Positions 32,155 to 41,500 of a stretch of 64,000 nt of DNA are shown here, piece after piece; position 1 is the stretch's first letter; every line of letters begins with the position of its first letter. The position numbers and the translations under genes are program-made. Source of the DNA: Cladocopium goreaui. Taxonomy: Eukaryota; Sar; Dinophyceae; Suessiales; Symbiodiniaceae. The stretch is taken from contig CAMXCT020002335.1 of the NCBI GenBank assembly GCA_947184155.2, positions 645,094-709,093 of the forward strand, in the 5' to 3' direction. A model generated the notes under the pieces. The model did no database searches. It was not told the DNA's origin and was given only the letters and a program-made list of their open reading frames with translations.

Positions 32155-35100
32155 ACTTGCGACCATGTGGAGTGGTGCGGTGCTTTTGAGGGTCAATGCA
32201 ACGATGTTGACAACAACAATTTTGAAACTTTTTCTGACAGTTGTGCTTCGAGTCGATTGGACCAACAACTGGAATTCAATGGGAATGAACCTGAAAGTCA
32301 ATGCAACGGAGTTGAAAACAGCAATTTTGAAAATTTTTCTGACAGCTGTGCCTTGGGTCGATTGGACCGACAGTTGGGTTGTGATGAAGCTCACAACGAC
32401 ATACAGGGAGATTCAAATTTTTCCCAGCAAGGTGGAATGCAGAGTTTGGTAGATGAATGGTCCCGGGCGCAAACTCCTCTTTTTATCGAGTTGTGTTCCG
32501 GCTGTGGCATACTTTCAGCCTGCGTACTGGCTTCTGGTTTCAATGTAATGGCTGTGGATCATGACCACAACAAGCACAAGACCAAGGTGAAAACATTCAG
32601 CTTGGATTTGACGAAGGAAAGCAGCTGGGTCACTTTGAGGCACATCGTCCAAAACTGTCTGGTGATTGCGGTGCACATGGCGCCACCGTGCGGAACATGC
32701 TCTCGGGCCCGCGAGATCAAACTGTCGAACACTTGGCATGGGCCCCAACCTTTGCGCAATGAACAGTATCCGTACGGAGTGCCTAACATGTCTTCCAAAG
32801 ATAAGCTTCGAGTTGACCTGGCAAACACTTTGTATATGCATATGTGTGATTTTTGCAATTTTCTCAACAGGACGCAGGTGCCATGGACCATGGAGAATCC
32901 AACCAACAGCTGGTTGTGGCAATTACCATGTATGCAGCAGCTTGTCAGGGACTCCTTCTTCACTACTTTTCACTCTTGCGCATATGGGGGTGCCAGGTAC
33001 AAATCGACAAGCTTCTTAACAAACAATGCTGTTTTTCTGAGCTTTTGCAAACAATGCGACGGTATGCATGAGCATTTGGCCTGGGGCTTTGACCATGTTT
33101 CCCAACAATTTTCTACAGCACTGGAAGCTGAATACCCGAAACCACTGTGTGAAGAATATGCACGAACTCTGGTGGCACTGGCCGAAAATGCAAATATGAT
33201 GATTTCAGCACACCCCAATGCCGCTGACAAGTTGCACCCTCAGAAGCAGCGTTCCGGCCGAGTCGTGCCGCCATTGATTCCCGAGTACGAGAGGGTGGTG
33301 TCCATTTTGCTTGATACCGACCCCTCATTAGACAACAAACGCAAGCTGGTCGTTGCACTGCCGAACATCCCAGCCGGCAGCAAACTTTTGAGAACTGAAG
33401 CAAAAGGGGGAAGTGGTGCAAAGACTTTTACAATGCATGTTTTCGGAGTTTTTCATGGACATGAAAAGTTCACGACCATTGCAAGGTCGCTGTGGCACCC
33501 TTTTGATGAACTGCGGCACATTCCGGACTTGATGATTCATGCAATTTTCAACCTGCTCCACAACAGCAAGATTGCTACCTGCAAAATGCGTCTGGAGACT
33601 TTACAGAAATGGAGGCAATGGGCAAATGAATTGCAATCTGCAGAAGACTCCTTAAGGAGTCAAATGCCTGAACACGTCCGACACATAATGCAAAATAAGC
33701 GCCTCGTCCTTCTTGAGAAGCTTGCCCAAGTCGAACTGGGATGGCCGGACAAGGAATTGCACAAAGAGCTGTGCAGTGGCTTTCGCATTACTGGCGAAGC
33801 TCGAGCTACTGGAGTTTTCAGGCAACAACCGAAACCAGCCACCATGACGGAGGAAGAGCTGATGCAACAGAGCAAATTCTTGAGGCCAGCCATTATTGGC
33901 AAAGCCAAGAACTACAACGAGAACCAGTTTGCACAAGAACTCTATGACATCACCCTCCGAGAAGCCACTGAAAAGCAGTGGCTGAAGGGTCCCTACACCT
34001 TTGAAGAAATTACTGAAAGGGTTGGACAGCAGTGGTTGCCTGTAAGACGTTTTTGCGTTGAACAGAAGGGCAAGCTTAGGCCTATTGACGATTTTTGTGA
34101 AAACCGTTTGAATGCAACTTTTACAACAGTCGATAAGATAACGCTGAAGACCATGGACCACATCGTTTGGGCGGCTCTGATAGTTTTCAAGCACTGCCTT
34201 CACACCAGAGAGATGCAATTTGTTTTGAGGAATGGAGAAGAACTTGCCGGACCGGTCCATGACGATTGGTGGGGCCGCTGTGGGATGCGTGCTACAGCGC
34301 TTGACCTGAAAAGCGCTTACAAGCAACTGCCGCTACATGGAAACGATGCCAACAAGACTGTGGTCACCATAGCAGACCCCAGTGATGCGCAGGTAAAGCA
34401 CTTCTTGATGCTGACACTGCCTTTTGGGTCTTCAGCCTCGGTCTTGCACTTCAACCGCGTCAGTTGGCTGTTGTGGGCGCTGGGGTGCAAGCTTGGAATT
34501 TTATGGTCGTGTTATTACGACGACTATCCCCTCTTGTGTCCGGACGGATTGGAGCAGTCATCCCTGGGTGGTCCAAAAGCTTTAATGAACCTCCTTGGTT
34601 TCCAATTTGCCGAAGATAAGCTCAGTCCTCCTTCACAAACTGCTGAGCTTTTGGGTGTTGAACTTGACTTGAAGCAGAGCAGCACGGGTGTGGTTTGTGT
34701 GCGCAACAAGCAAGACAGGATAGCCGACATTGGCGCCACCTTGGATGAAATTCTCAAAACGAAGAAAGTGAAGCCCAAAGACTTACCGTCCCATTTAGGG
34801 CGGTTGCAATTCGCTGACATGCAGGTGGCAGGCAGAGCGGGCAAACTGGCCATGTGCGACCTTCGCACGTTAGGAACTGTGGGAAACGTTGCGGTTGACC
34901 TTGACGACAGCCAGCTTTCCGCTTTGAGACTGCTCAAGCAGAGGATGACCTCTGGCAAACCAAGGAAACTGGCGGCCAAACAGCAGGCCAAACCTTGGAT
35001 ACTTTTTACAGATGGCGCTCTGGAGTACAACAGCTGCAACGAGCCGGAAGCATGCGTCGGAGCCCTCCTTTTGTCCCCTCGAGGGGAAATCTGGTATTTC

Positions 35101-35502
35101 GGATGCAAGGTGCCTTCAGAGACTTTTGACTCGTGGCGAGTCGACGGCCGTGAACATGTGATAGGCTTGGTCGAGCTCTACGCTTGCATTCTGGCGTTAC
35201 AACACTGGAAGGATCTATTCAAGTCCGAAAGGATAATTCTTTTTGTAGATAACTACGGCGCCCAAGACTGTTTGGTCAAAGGCACCTCTAGCGTCACTGC
35301 CTGGCGCACCTTGCTGATGGTTTTGGAGGAGATGGAAGACGAGTTATTTCAAAATCTGTGGGTGACACGCGTGCCCTCACAATCAAACCCTGCTGATTTT
35401 CCGAGCCGAGGGAGCATCCATGAGCTTTCCTTCTTGGGGCACATGACCCAGTCCCAACCAGTGTGTCCGATTGCTCACACCAAGCTTGAAATGTTGTGCT
35501 GA
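32155..35502 (+). CDS. Pol: methyltransferase-like, reverse transcriptase and RNase H (DIRS-like)
   Basis: About 1115 residues counted from the codon after the gag stop. No ATG occurs near its beginning, so it is probably expressed by reading through TGA. Residues about 103-290 resemble a cytosine methyltransferase: IELCSGCGILSACVLASGF (motif I), VHMAPPCGTCSRAR (motif IV) and PWTMENPTNSWLW (motif VI). The reverse transcriptase follows: TALDLKSAYKQLPLHGND, LPFGSSASVLHFNRVSW and CYYDDYPLLCPDG (YDD at about 785). RNase H has FTDGALEY (about 950), VELYACILALQ, LFVDNYGAQDCLVKG and NPADFPSRG. These RT and RNase H motifs are typical of DIRS-type elements. It synthesises the element cDNA. The frame is uninterrupted. 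Confidence 0.85.
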   Translation, partial: TCDHVEWCGAFEGQCNDVDNNNFETFSDSCASSRLDQQLEFNGNEPESQCNGVENSNFENFSDSCALGRLDRQLGCDEAHNDIQGDSNFSQQGGMQSLVDEWSRAQTPLFIELCSGCGILSACVLASGFNVMAVDHDHNKHKTKVKTFSLDLTKESSWVTLRHIVQNCLVIAVHMAPPCGTCSRAREIKLSNTWHGPQPLRNEQYPYGVPNMSSKDKLRVDLANTLYMHMCDFCNFLNRTQVPWTMENPTNSWLWQLPCMQQLVRDSFFTTFHSCAYGGARYKSTSFLTNNAVFLSFCKQCDGMHEHLAWGFDHVSQQFSTALEAEYPKPLCEEYARTLVALAENANMMISAHPNAADKLHPQKQRSGRVVPPLIPEYERVVSILLDTDPSLDNKRKLVVALPNIPAGSKLLRTEAKGGSGAKTFTMHVFGVFHGHEKFTTIARSLWHPFDELRHIPDLMIHAIFNLLHNSKIATCKMRLETLQKWRQWANELQSAEDSLRSQMPEHVRHIMQNKRLVLLEKLAQVELGWPDKELHKELCSGFRITGEARATGVFRQQPKPATMTEEELMQQSKFLRPAIIGKAKNYNENQFAQELYDITLREATEKQWLKGPYTFEEITERVGQQWLPVRRFCVEQKGKLRPIDDFCENRLNATFTTVDKITLKTMDHIVWAALIVFKHCLHTREMQFVLRNGEELAGPVHDDWWGRCGMRATALDLKSAYKQLPLHGNDANKTVVTIADPSDAQVKHFLMLTLPFGSSASVLHFNRVSWLLWALGCKLGILWSCYYDDYPLLCPDGLEQSSLGGPKALMNLLGFQFAEDKLSPPSQTAELLGVELDLKQSSTGVVCVRNKQDRIADIGATLDEILKTKKVKPKDLPSHLGRLQFADMQVAGRAGKLAMCDLRTLGTVGNVAVDLDDSQLSALRLLKQRMTSGKPRKLAAKQQAKPWILFTDGALEYNSCNEPEACVGALLLSPRGEIWYFGCKVPSETFDSWRVDGREHVIGLVELYACILALQHWKDLFKSERIILFVDNYGAQDCLVKGTSSVTAWRTLLMVLEEMEDELFQNLWVTRVPSQSNPADFPSRGSIHELSFLGHMTQSQPVCPIAHTKLEMLC

Positions 35503-35510
35503 AGCAGAAA

Positions 35511-35813
35511 GGGGATTCGAGGTTATTTTGACACAAAGCAGTGTCATCATTTCATGATGGAACAAATGCAATTCATCCATGTTGCTGTGCCGCAACATCC
35601 ACCACATGCTGGATCAGAGATTTCTCCCCTATCTGCGAAGACGAAAAAGAGATGTGAGCGTCGTCATTCATACGTTTTGCATTCAACATGTTCTCGGAAA
35701 AATCAGCCAAATAAATTATTTGACGGGTTTGTGTTTGTTTGCTTTTCGACACGTGGCGTTGCGATATGCCGGTGTTGATCAAGGTTCCTTGCCGGGGTCA
35801 CCGTTGCCATAAG
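35511..35813 (+). repeat. Split direct repeat B1
   Basis: Starts GGGGATTCGAGGTTATTTTG shortly after the pol stop codon and ends CATAAG. It matches B2 (36280-36582) except for GATATGCC against GATGTGCC. Confidence 0.9.
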
Positions 35814-36234
35814 ATGGCCGTTGGCTTGCCAATAGCCGTTTATGGGTTAGGTGAGTGAAACTAGGCTGTTTCCCCCGGCTGCTGAAAAACAAAAGTTAGA
35901 AATATGATGCTTCTCCATGCTCGCCCCAGGTATAGGAAAGGTAAGGTTTACGCGCCTCCTCTTTGCACTGTTCTCCTTTCCTCTGCCGCGCGCGCGTTGT
36001 GCTGAACTCCGTTTATGGACTTGGGTTTTATTTGGTTGTTTTATTTGGTTTTGCTGAACCAAACATGACAGAACAACCTGTTTGTGAATCTGTGAACATG
36101 CACTCACTCATGTCCGGGTTCATGCACACACATGCTCCTATGATTTATGGATGTCGGTATTTTACATGTCAAGTTCAATTTTGAGGTGGGTGGGTGGGCT
36201 CATCGCTCCCTTTTGGCCATGCACTTTTTCATTT
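35813..36234 (+). repeat. Split direct repeat A2
   Basis: Second copy of A, directly joined to B1. The joint CATAAG/ATGGCC is the presumed recombination site reformed when the element circularises. Confidence 0.9.
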
Positions 36235-36279
36235 CCCACCCCACTCATTCACAGAATTCGTTCCCGCCCTATGGGATTT

Positions 36280-36582
36280 GGGGATTCGAGGTTATTTTGA
36301 CACAAAGCAGTGTCATCATTTCATGATGGAACAAATGCAATTCATCCATGTTGCTGTGCCGCAACATCCACCACATGCTGGATCAGAGATTTCTCCCCTA
36401 TCTGCGAAGACGAAAAAGAGATGTGAGCGTCGTCATTCATACGTTTTGCATTCAACATGTTCTCGGAAAAATCAGCCAAATAAATTATTTGACGGGTTTG
36501 TGTTTGTTTGCTTTTCGACACGTGGCGTTGCGATGTGCCGGTGTTGATCAAGGTTCCTTGCCGGGGTCACCGTTGCCATAAG
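36280..36582 (+). repeat. Split direct repeat B2, right end of element
   Basis: Second copy of B, ending CATAAG directly before GTATCCAGCG of the flanking large retroelement. A 45-base unique spacer separates A2 from B2. Confidence 0.9.
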
Positions 36583-36617
36583 GTATCCAGCGAAAAAGGG
36601 TATTTCTACGGAGTCAC

Positions 36618-38510
36618 ATGGACACAGAGGAACTTACTATTGTTCCACTCACATTTCTCGACGAATGGGGCCCATTAGTGACTCTGAAAGGCGAAAACTT
36701 ACCATTGGCTCCATTACTCCGAACAAGAGGACTGTCAAGCAGTGGAATCTTGAAGCTCTCCTGGACAGGCTACCAACCCAGTGCACTTCTATGGGATTAT
36801 TCCTTTTTTGGAGGGAGGAAATCTTTCATGTTATTAACCCAAATGGCTGAGAGAGACAGAGTCCCAAACCTGCCATGGGCAAGCTTCATTCCTGCTCACT
36901 TTCTCCCTATTTGGAAAAGTTTCCTTATCACTCTTCAAACAGACAGAGCGACTACATCCAAAAAAGACGAACTCATCGAACAACTAGCGCCTATCTTTCA
37001 TAACCCAAATATTGTACTGCCAATGAGAATCCTGACGGTCCAAGAAGTACGCAAATTAGCAGGACTTGAGAATATCTTAACGACAGAAAGACATGGGCCT
37101 TCCCTTCTCACGGATAAAGTGATTCGAGACTTTTGTGGAAATAGTTTTCATCCATCTCTCATCAGTGCGGCCCTCGGTACCGATGATCAATTACAACAGT
37201 GGGTTGAGGGAAACAATGATGCGCAGCCGTGCCGTAAAGACCTACCGAGTATCCAAGAAGTTTATTCAAAATACCAAGACCTGCTGAAGCTGGTATTGGA
37301 ACAAGCAGCCGCTCGAGGAGTTCAACTCAGAGCTGACAAAGTGGATTTTGAAGCGAAATGGCGGCACTACTCTCTTAATGATAGTGTCGAATCAGCTCGC
37401 CCCCCAGTAGTGCACCAGCCGACGGTCTTTGCGTTTCTACAAGGATCCAAACCTCCAAAGTGTCACGGAACCCACAGTGAGAACGACCCCCCCTTTGGTG
37501 ATAAAGAGTTGAGCAACATCATGACCCAAACTAGGATTGATTGGGTGCGAGAGTCGTCAAGCACATATGAGAATGTTCCCCTATCAGCATACATGATGAA
37601 CTTGGCTGTTAAAAATGGTATTGGATTTCATTCTGAAGCTCAAGAGATCAAAGCTAAGCATATTGGACTGTTGAAAGAATATACTGATGCTGAACAACTT
37701 ACTGCTATCAAACAACTTTTTGTTGTTTTCCAGATTGCAACGCTTAGTGTAAAGCACCAATTTCCCTACGGTTTTATCATTTGGGCACCGAAAATTATGC
37801 AACCTCCCCTTATCTATGTTGGGGTACAGCGACCTTGCCTGTTATTCCTGTTGCTTTCTCATGAGCCTGATCAACCGTTTCGCTTTGGAACGGTCGCCTT
37901 TGACTATCGTCAAAGTAAAGATCTTCTTATTCATGCCAACATGCCAAAGATATTTGCTGATGTGGTGCAAGTTTCCTATCATACATTTGCGACTTACCCG
38001 ATACTTGCTCGAATTGATGATGGACAACACTATATACATCTGAGTGAATTTGCGGCTTTACAGTGCCCTTTCTGTGCTTTGTGTTACTTGCACACGCTTG
38101 GTGCCCCGCAGTGCTTTATGCACAATGCCTCGCCCGCTAGCACTGTCATTCATTTACTTGGTGGTCTTGATGGCACAGGCGGCTTAAGTATTATAGGTGT
38201 ATTAGCACGAGATGTTAGTGGTGCCATTCCACAATGGATCGCCATACATGTGGTTGACAATCACCAAGTTCGAGCTATTGCAGACTCTGAGTCCTTTGTT
38301 GCGTACAAAGTTGCCACCCCTGTCGTATGGTCACCAATGTGGTATACGCAGTCATCGTCCATGCGACGAATGCCCAGGCAACTTGGAACTCGACTCATAC
38401 AATCCCATACACTGGACCCATCAGGAGAATATCTTATCTCTGCAAGTACGGAGGAGTGGAGCAGGCTGCTTTTCGCACTTGGAGAAGCCCCAACGGAGGG
38501 AGCAAATTGA
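36618..38510 (+). CDS. Protein with DNA cytosine methyltransferase C-terminal motifs
   Basis: 630 residues. MRILTVQEVRKLAGL (about 134-148) and VIRDFCGNSFHPSLISAALG (about 167-186) look like motifs IX and X of C5 DNA methyltransferases, with the preceding about 120 residues as possible target-recognition domain. Motifs I-VIII are absent, so this is the C-terminal part of an enzyme whose N-terminal part was lost or lies beyond the DIRS insertion. Residues 190-630 are unrecognised, with a Cys pair in CPFCALCYLH. The stop is 18 bases before the next ORF, suggesting coupling or reinitiation. ATG 36618 is 35 bases from the DIRS end, and the frame is open to its left. Confidence 0.55.
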   Translation: MDTEELTIVPLTFLDEWGPLVTLKGENLPLAPLLRTRGLSSSGILKLSWTGYQPSALLWDYSFFGGRKSFMLLTQMAERDRVPNLPWASFIPAHFLPIWKSFLITLQTDRATTSKKDELIEQLAPIFHNPNIVLPMRILTVQEVRKLAGLENILTTERHGPSLLTDKVIRDFCGNSFHPSLISAALGTDDQLQQWVEGNNDAQPCRKDLPSIQEVYSKYQDLLKLVLEQAAARGVQLRADKVDFEAKWRHYSLNDSVESARPPVVHQPTVFAFLQGSKPPKCHGTHSENDPPFGDKELSNIMTQTRIDWVRESSSTYENVPLSAYMMNLAVKNGIGFHSEAQEIKAKHIGLLKEYTDAEQLTAIKQLFVVFQIATLSVKHQFPYGFIIWAPKIMQPPLIYVGVQRPCLLFLLLSHEPDQPFRFGTVAFDYRQSKDLLIHANMPKIFADVVQVSYHTFATYPILARIDDGQHYIHLSEFAALQCPFCALCYLHTLGAPQCFMHNASPASTVIHLLGGLDGTGGLSIIGVLARDVSGAIPQWIAIHVVDNHQVRAIADSESFVAYKVATPVVWSPMWYTQSSSMRRMPRQLGTRLIQSHTLDPSGEYLISASTEEWSRLLFALGEAPTEGAN

Positions 38511-38528
38511 ACTCTTTCACTCGAAATA

Positions 38529-41500
38529 ATGATGATTCTGCGGAACCTGCCTGCTCCACTGCTCCGTACTATGCTCAAGATGCTTACGCGATGTGTCAAA
38601 ACGACTTACCTATACGAAACAGGGACTCAATGCCCGCCATATCTATCAAAGATACGTGACCTATCAATATTGCCCAATATACTCCATGTCCGAACACCAT
38701 GGTGGAAGCTAACCCTGCAACATGTTGCCGCACTTTTCCATCAGGGTGTTGATGATTTTTATCAGCAACTTATGTGTGACTCACGAACATTACCTTCTCT
38801 TGCAGTAGAAGAAATAGGAAGAGGCATTCTCGAATACCGAAAAGCTATCAGACAAGATCTTCCATTTAGGCTTAAACGATTACATGTGTGGAATGTATCA
38901 GGGTGGACACTTGCAACTAGAACAGGGGATGCCAAAATGCGACTCATTAAGCGACTGCTACGCACAGGCCCGGTTCTACTACAAGAAACCAGATGGCACG
39001 TTGAAACCCATCAGGTCTTGCACCATAATATACCAGGTATTCAAGTTGCACACACCCAAGGATTGTTAACAGAAAGAGGTGGAGTGTCGGGTGGTTCGGC
39101 AGCCCTAATTCCACCTGGGTGGAAACTTGACCGAACAGAAGTTGTCATACCAGGTCGCATTGTCCTTGCGGTAATCCAAGACAGATATTCTACCATCGGA
39201 CTCTTGTCAGTGTATCTACATCCACAAACCAAGGTCGTTGAGCTGAAAGAATTAATCGCCTGGGTCAAGACCAGTAGAGTAGACTTCCCCCTCTATATGG
39301 GGGGAGACTTTAACCAGGTGGATGCCAGTTGTCCGGACCTTTGGAATGAATTATTAGTCCACGCGCAAGTTCTCGACACGCATCCACAACTTCACACCTT
39401 TGAAAGCCCTACTGGAAGTTCAGCACTTGATAGAGTACTATGTCCCACTGATTATATAGCTGCGGCCCAAATAGATGTGATGGTAGCAGCCAATAGGCGA
39501 CATCACCTAAGTGGGCATTACCAACTCACCGCGACCTTTGTAGTTCGACCAAGAGTCAAAAGTGACATGAAAGACCCAATCCATCAAACCATCCCAACTA
39601 ACGTGTTTTGCCCTGGAAAGAACGAGGCTAACCCCTATATGGTTCCCAACGATCTACAAGAGCTGATAAGAAGGATTCAAAGACTACCCCAAACAGATGA
39701 AGTTGAGTTTGTGTCCACCCTGTGGTCTTGGTGGCGACAACAACCTATTCCATCTGATCATCCTCGCATTCCCGAGCATGAACTTCTGCGGAAATTCCTT
39801 AAAATTCGAGCTGAAGTGTTACACGTACCTGCAAAACAATTCCATGCACTTCAGACTGCCACTTACCATATCTTTACTTCTAACGTGGTTAGTGAGCTAT
39901 ATCCAGGAAAAATAACTATTCGAAGTGATCTGTTGAAACAGATTTTTGATTTTCTAGATCAGATCACGATGACTCGGCAGTATCCCGCTCTTGAGCAGGT
40001 GAATCAACAAGCCAGAGGTATCGGCAATAACATTACGTTTTGGAATCGGTTACGATCTATTTGCCCCAAGGGCGTCATCTATAATGGGCCGATCCTCAAT
40101 CAGCAGGGAGAACAGTGCACCACTTCCCAGATGCTGGACGAAGCCATGCTGGACACGCGGAACTTTTGGTTTGTTAAGCCTCAAGACTCTCTTCAAGAAT
40201 GGGAACCCATTTTACGGGAATATCAAACTGCCTCGCCGTGGCCAAGTATTGAACTCCCCCAGAAACAGGACTTTCTCCATACACTCCTGGGCACTAAAGA
40301 TTCAGCCCCTGGCCCGGATGGAATCCCCTACTCTGCATGGAGGCTCTCCCCTGAAGATAGCTACCCAGTCTTAGATCAGCTAATGATGAAAATGCTAGCA
40401 GGCCTGCGAGCTGCACCTGTACAGGTAGGGGTTTGGATACCCAAGGCAAAAGTAGGTCCGACTGCGGACTACTTCAGACCATTAGGAATGCCCAATACGT
40501 GTGATAGGCTTGTTGATGGCACCATTGCTGCTGTAGTCATGAAAGCAACTTGTGCATATATGCATCCTTCGCAAGTAGTCATGAATTGCTTTAAAGAACC
40601 GCAGCACGCAGTCCATGCCATACAAGCCTTACTGGACAGTAATACTCCCATGGCTGCGCTACTAGTTGATCTATCAAAGGCCTTTGAGCGGGTTAATCCC
40701 TATTGGATCTTACATATCCTGCGAATGCGCAACGCCCCGACATGGGTATGTAATTATGCCAAATACATCTTATTTGGAAGGCTCATCCGCCATAAAGTTC
40801 AAGGCAGACTTCTGCCGCCTAGGGCTGTGCATGTGGGAGTAGACATGGGAAGGTCTTTCTCAGTATTCCTGTTCTGTTTGGCAATGGACCCGATATATCA
40901 CTATATGAATCGTATCCCCCGGGTCATTAGCGTTCAGGGATACATTGACGACAACACGATTGCAGGACCAGGACATGACATTACCTGGGTAAGTAGAGTC
41001 CACAAGTGCTATCAATGTTGCTGGTCGGCAGGTTTTCAAATTGACCAGCATACTTGTTGGCAAGCTATTAGCTCTGACTGTCCCCCCTTTTCAGTCCAAT
41101 CCCTGCCTGGGCGGATCGAAAGTGAAGTTATCCTCAGGCAGAAGACATACCCAACCGCACGAGCAGCGATCTTATCGGCTATCCTTTCACAAAAGACACT
41201 CATAATTGCACGAGCCGACAAGTGTATTGGGTTGACCCCTCGAGAAGCTTGCCGGATCCTCAACGGAACTGACTACACACCCATATGCTCGTTGCTGGCA
41301 TTGGAGTGTAACTGTAGGTGCAAAACAGCTTTAGTAATCAACAGTCCGCTTCCAAGCTGGGTGCTCCGTCAGTTAGATCAGTCAGGTTTCGGAGCACACT
41401 GCATCCAAGGTGTTGCGACTTCACTCGGGCTATTACTGCTGGGGCGTGCCCAATTGTCTGATCGTGACTTATGGACAGTAACTACACATCCTACTACCCT

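Larger units (their letters stand above)
27735..36582 (+). mobile_element. Complete DIRS/Ngaro/PAT-like tyrosine-recombinase retrotransposon
   Basis: The element has the split direct repeat layout of PAT and Ngaro elements: A1 (27735-28154), coding region, B1 (35511-35813), A2 (35813-36234), B2 (36280-36582). A1/A2 and B1/B2 are almost identical, with one base change and a 2-base indel in A and one base change in B, so insertion is recent. It encodes a small coiled-coil protein, tyrosine recombinase, gag, and a methyltransferase-like/reverse transcriptase/RNase H protein. There is no target-site duplication, as expected for recombinase integration. Unusually, the recombinase ORF lies upstream of gag and pol, whereas DIRS1 and Ngaro carry it downstream. 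Confidence 0.85.

Noticed and set aside
32165-32452. ATG-initiated 95-codon frame at the start of pol
   Set aside because: It overlaps pol in another frame, shows internal repeats copied from pol and has no recognisable domain.
41036-41263. Minus-strand frames inside the large RT ORF and other long ORFs
   Set aside because: Short shadow frames antisense to a strongly supported protein.
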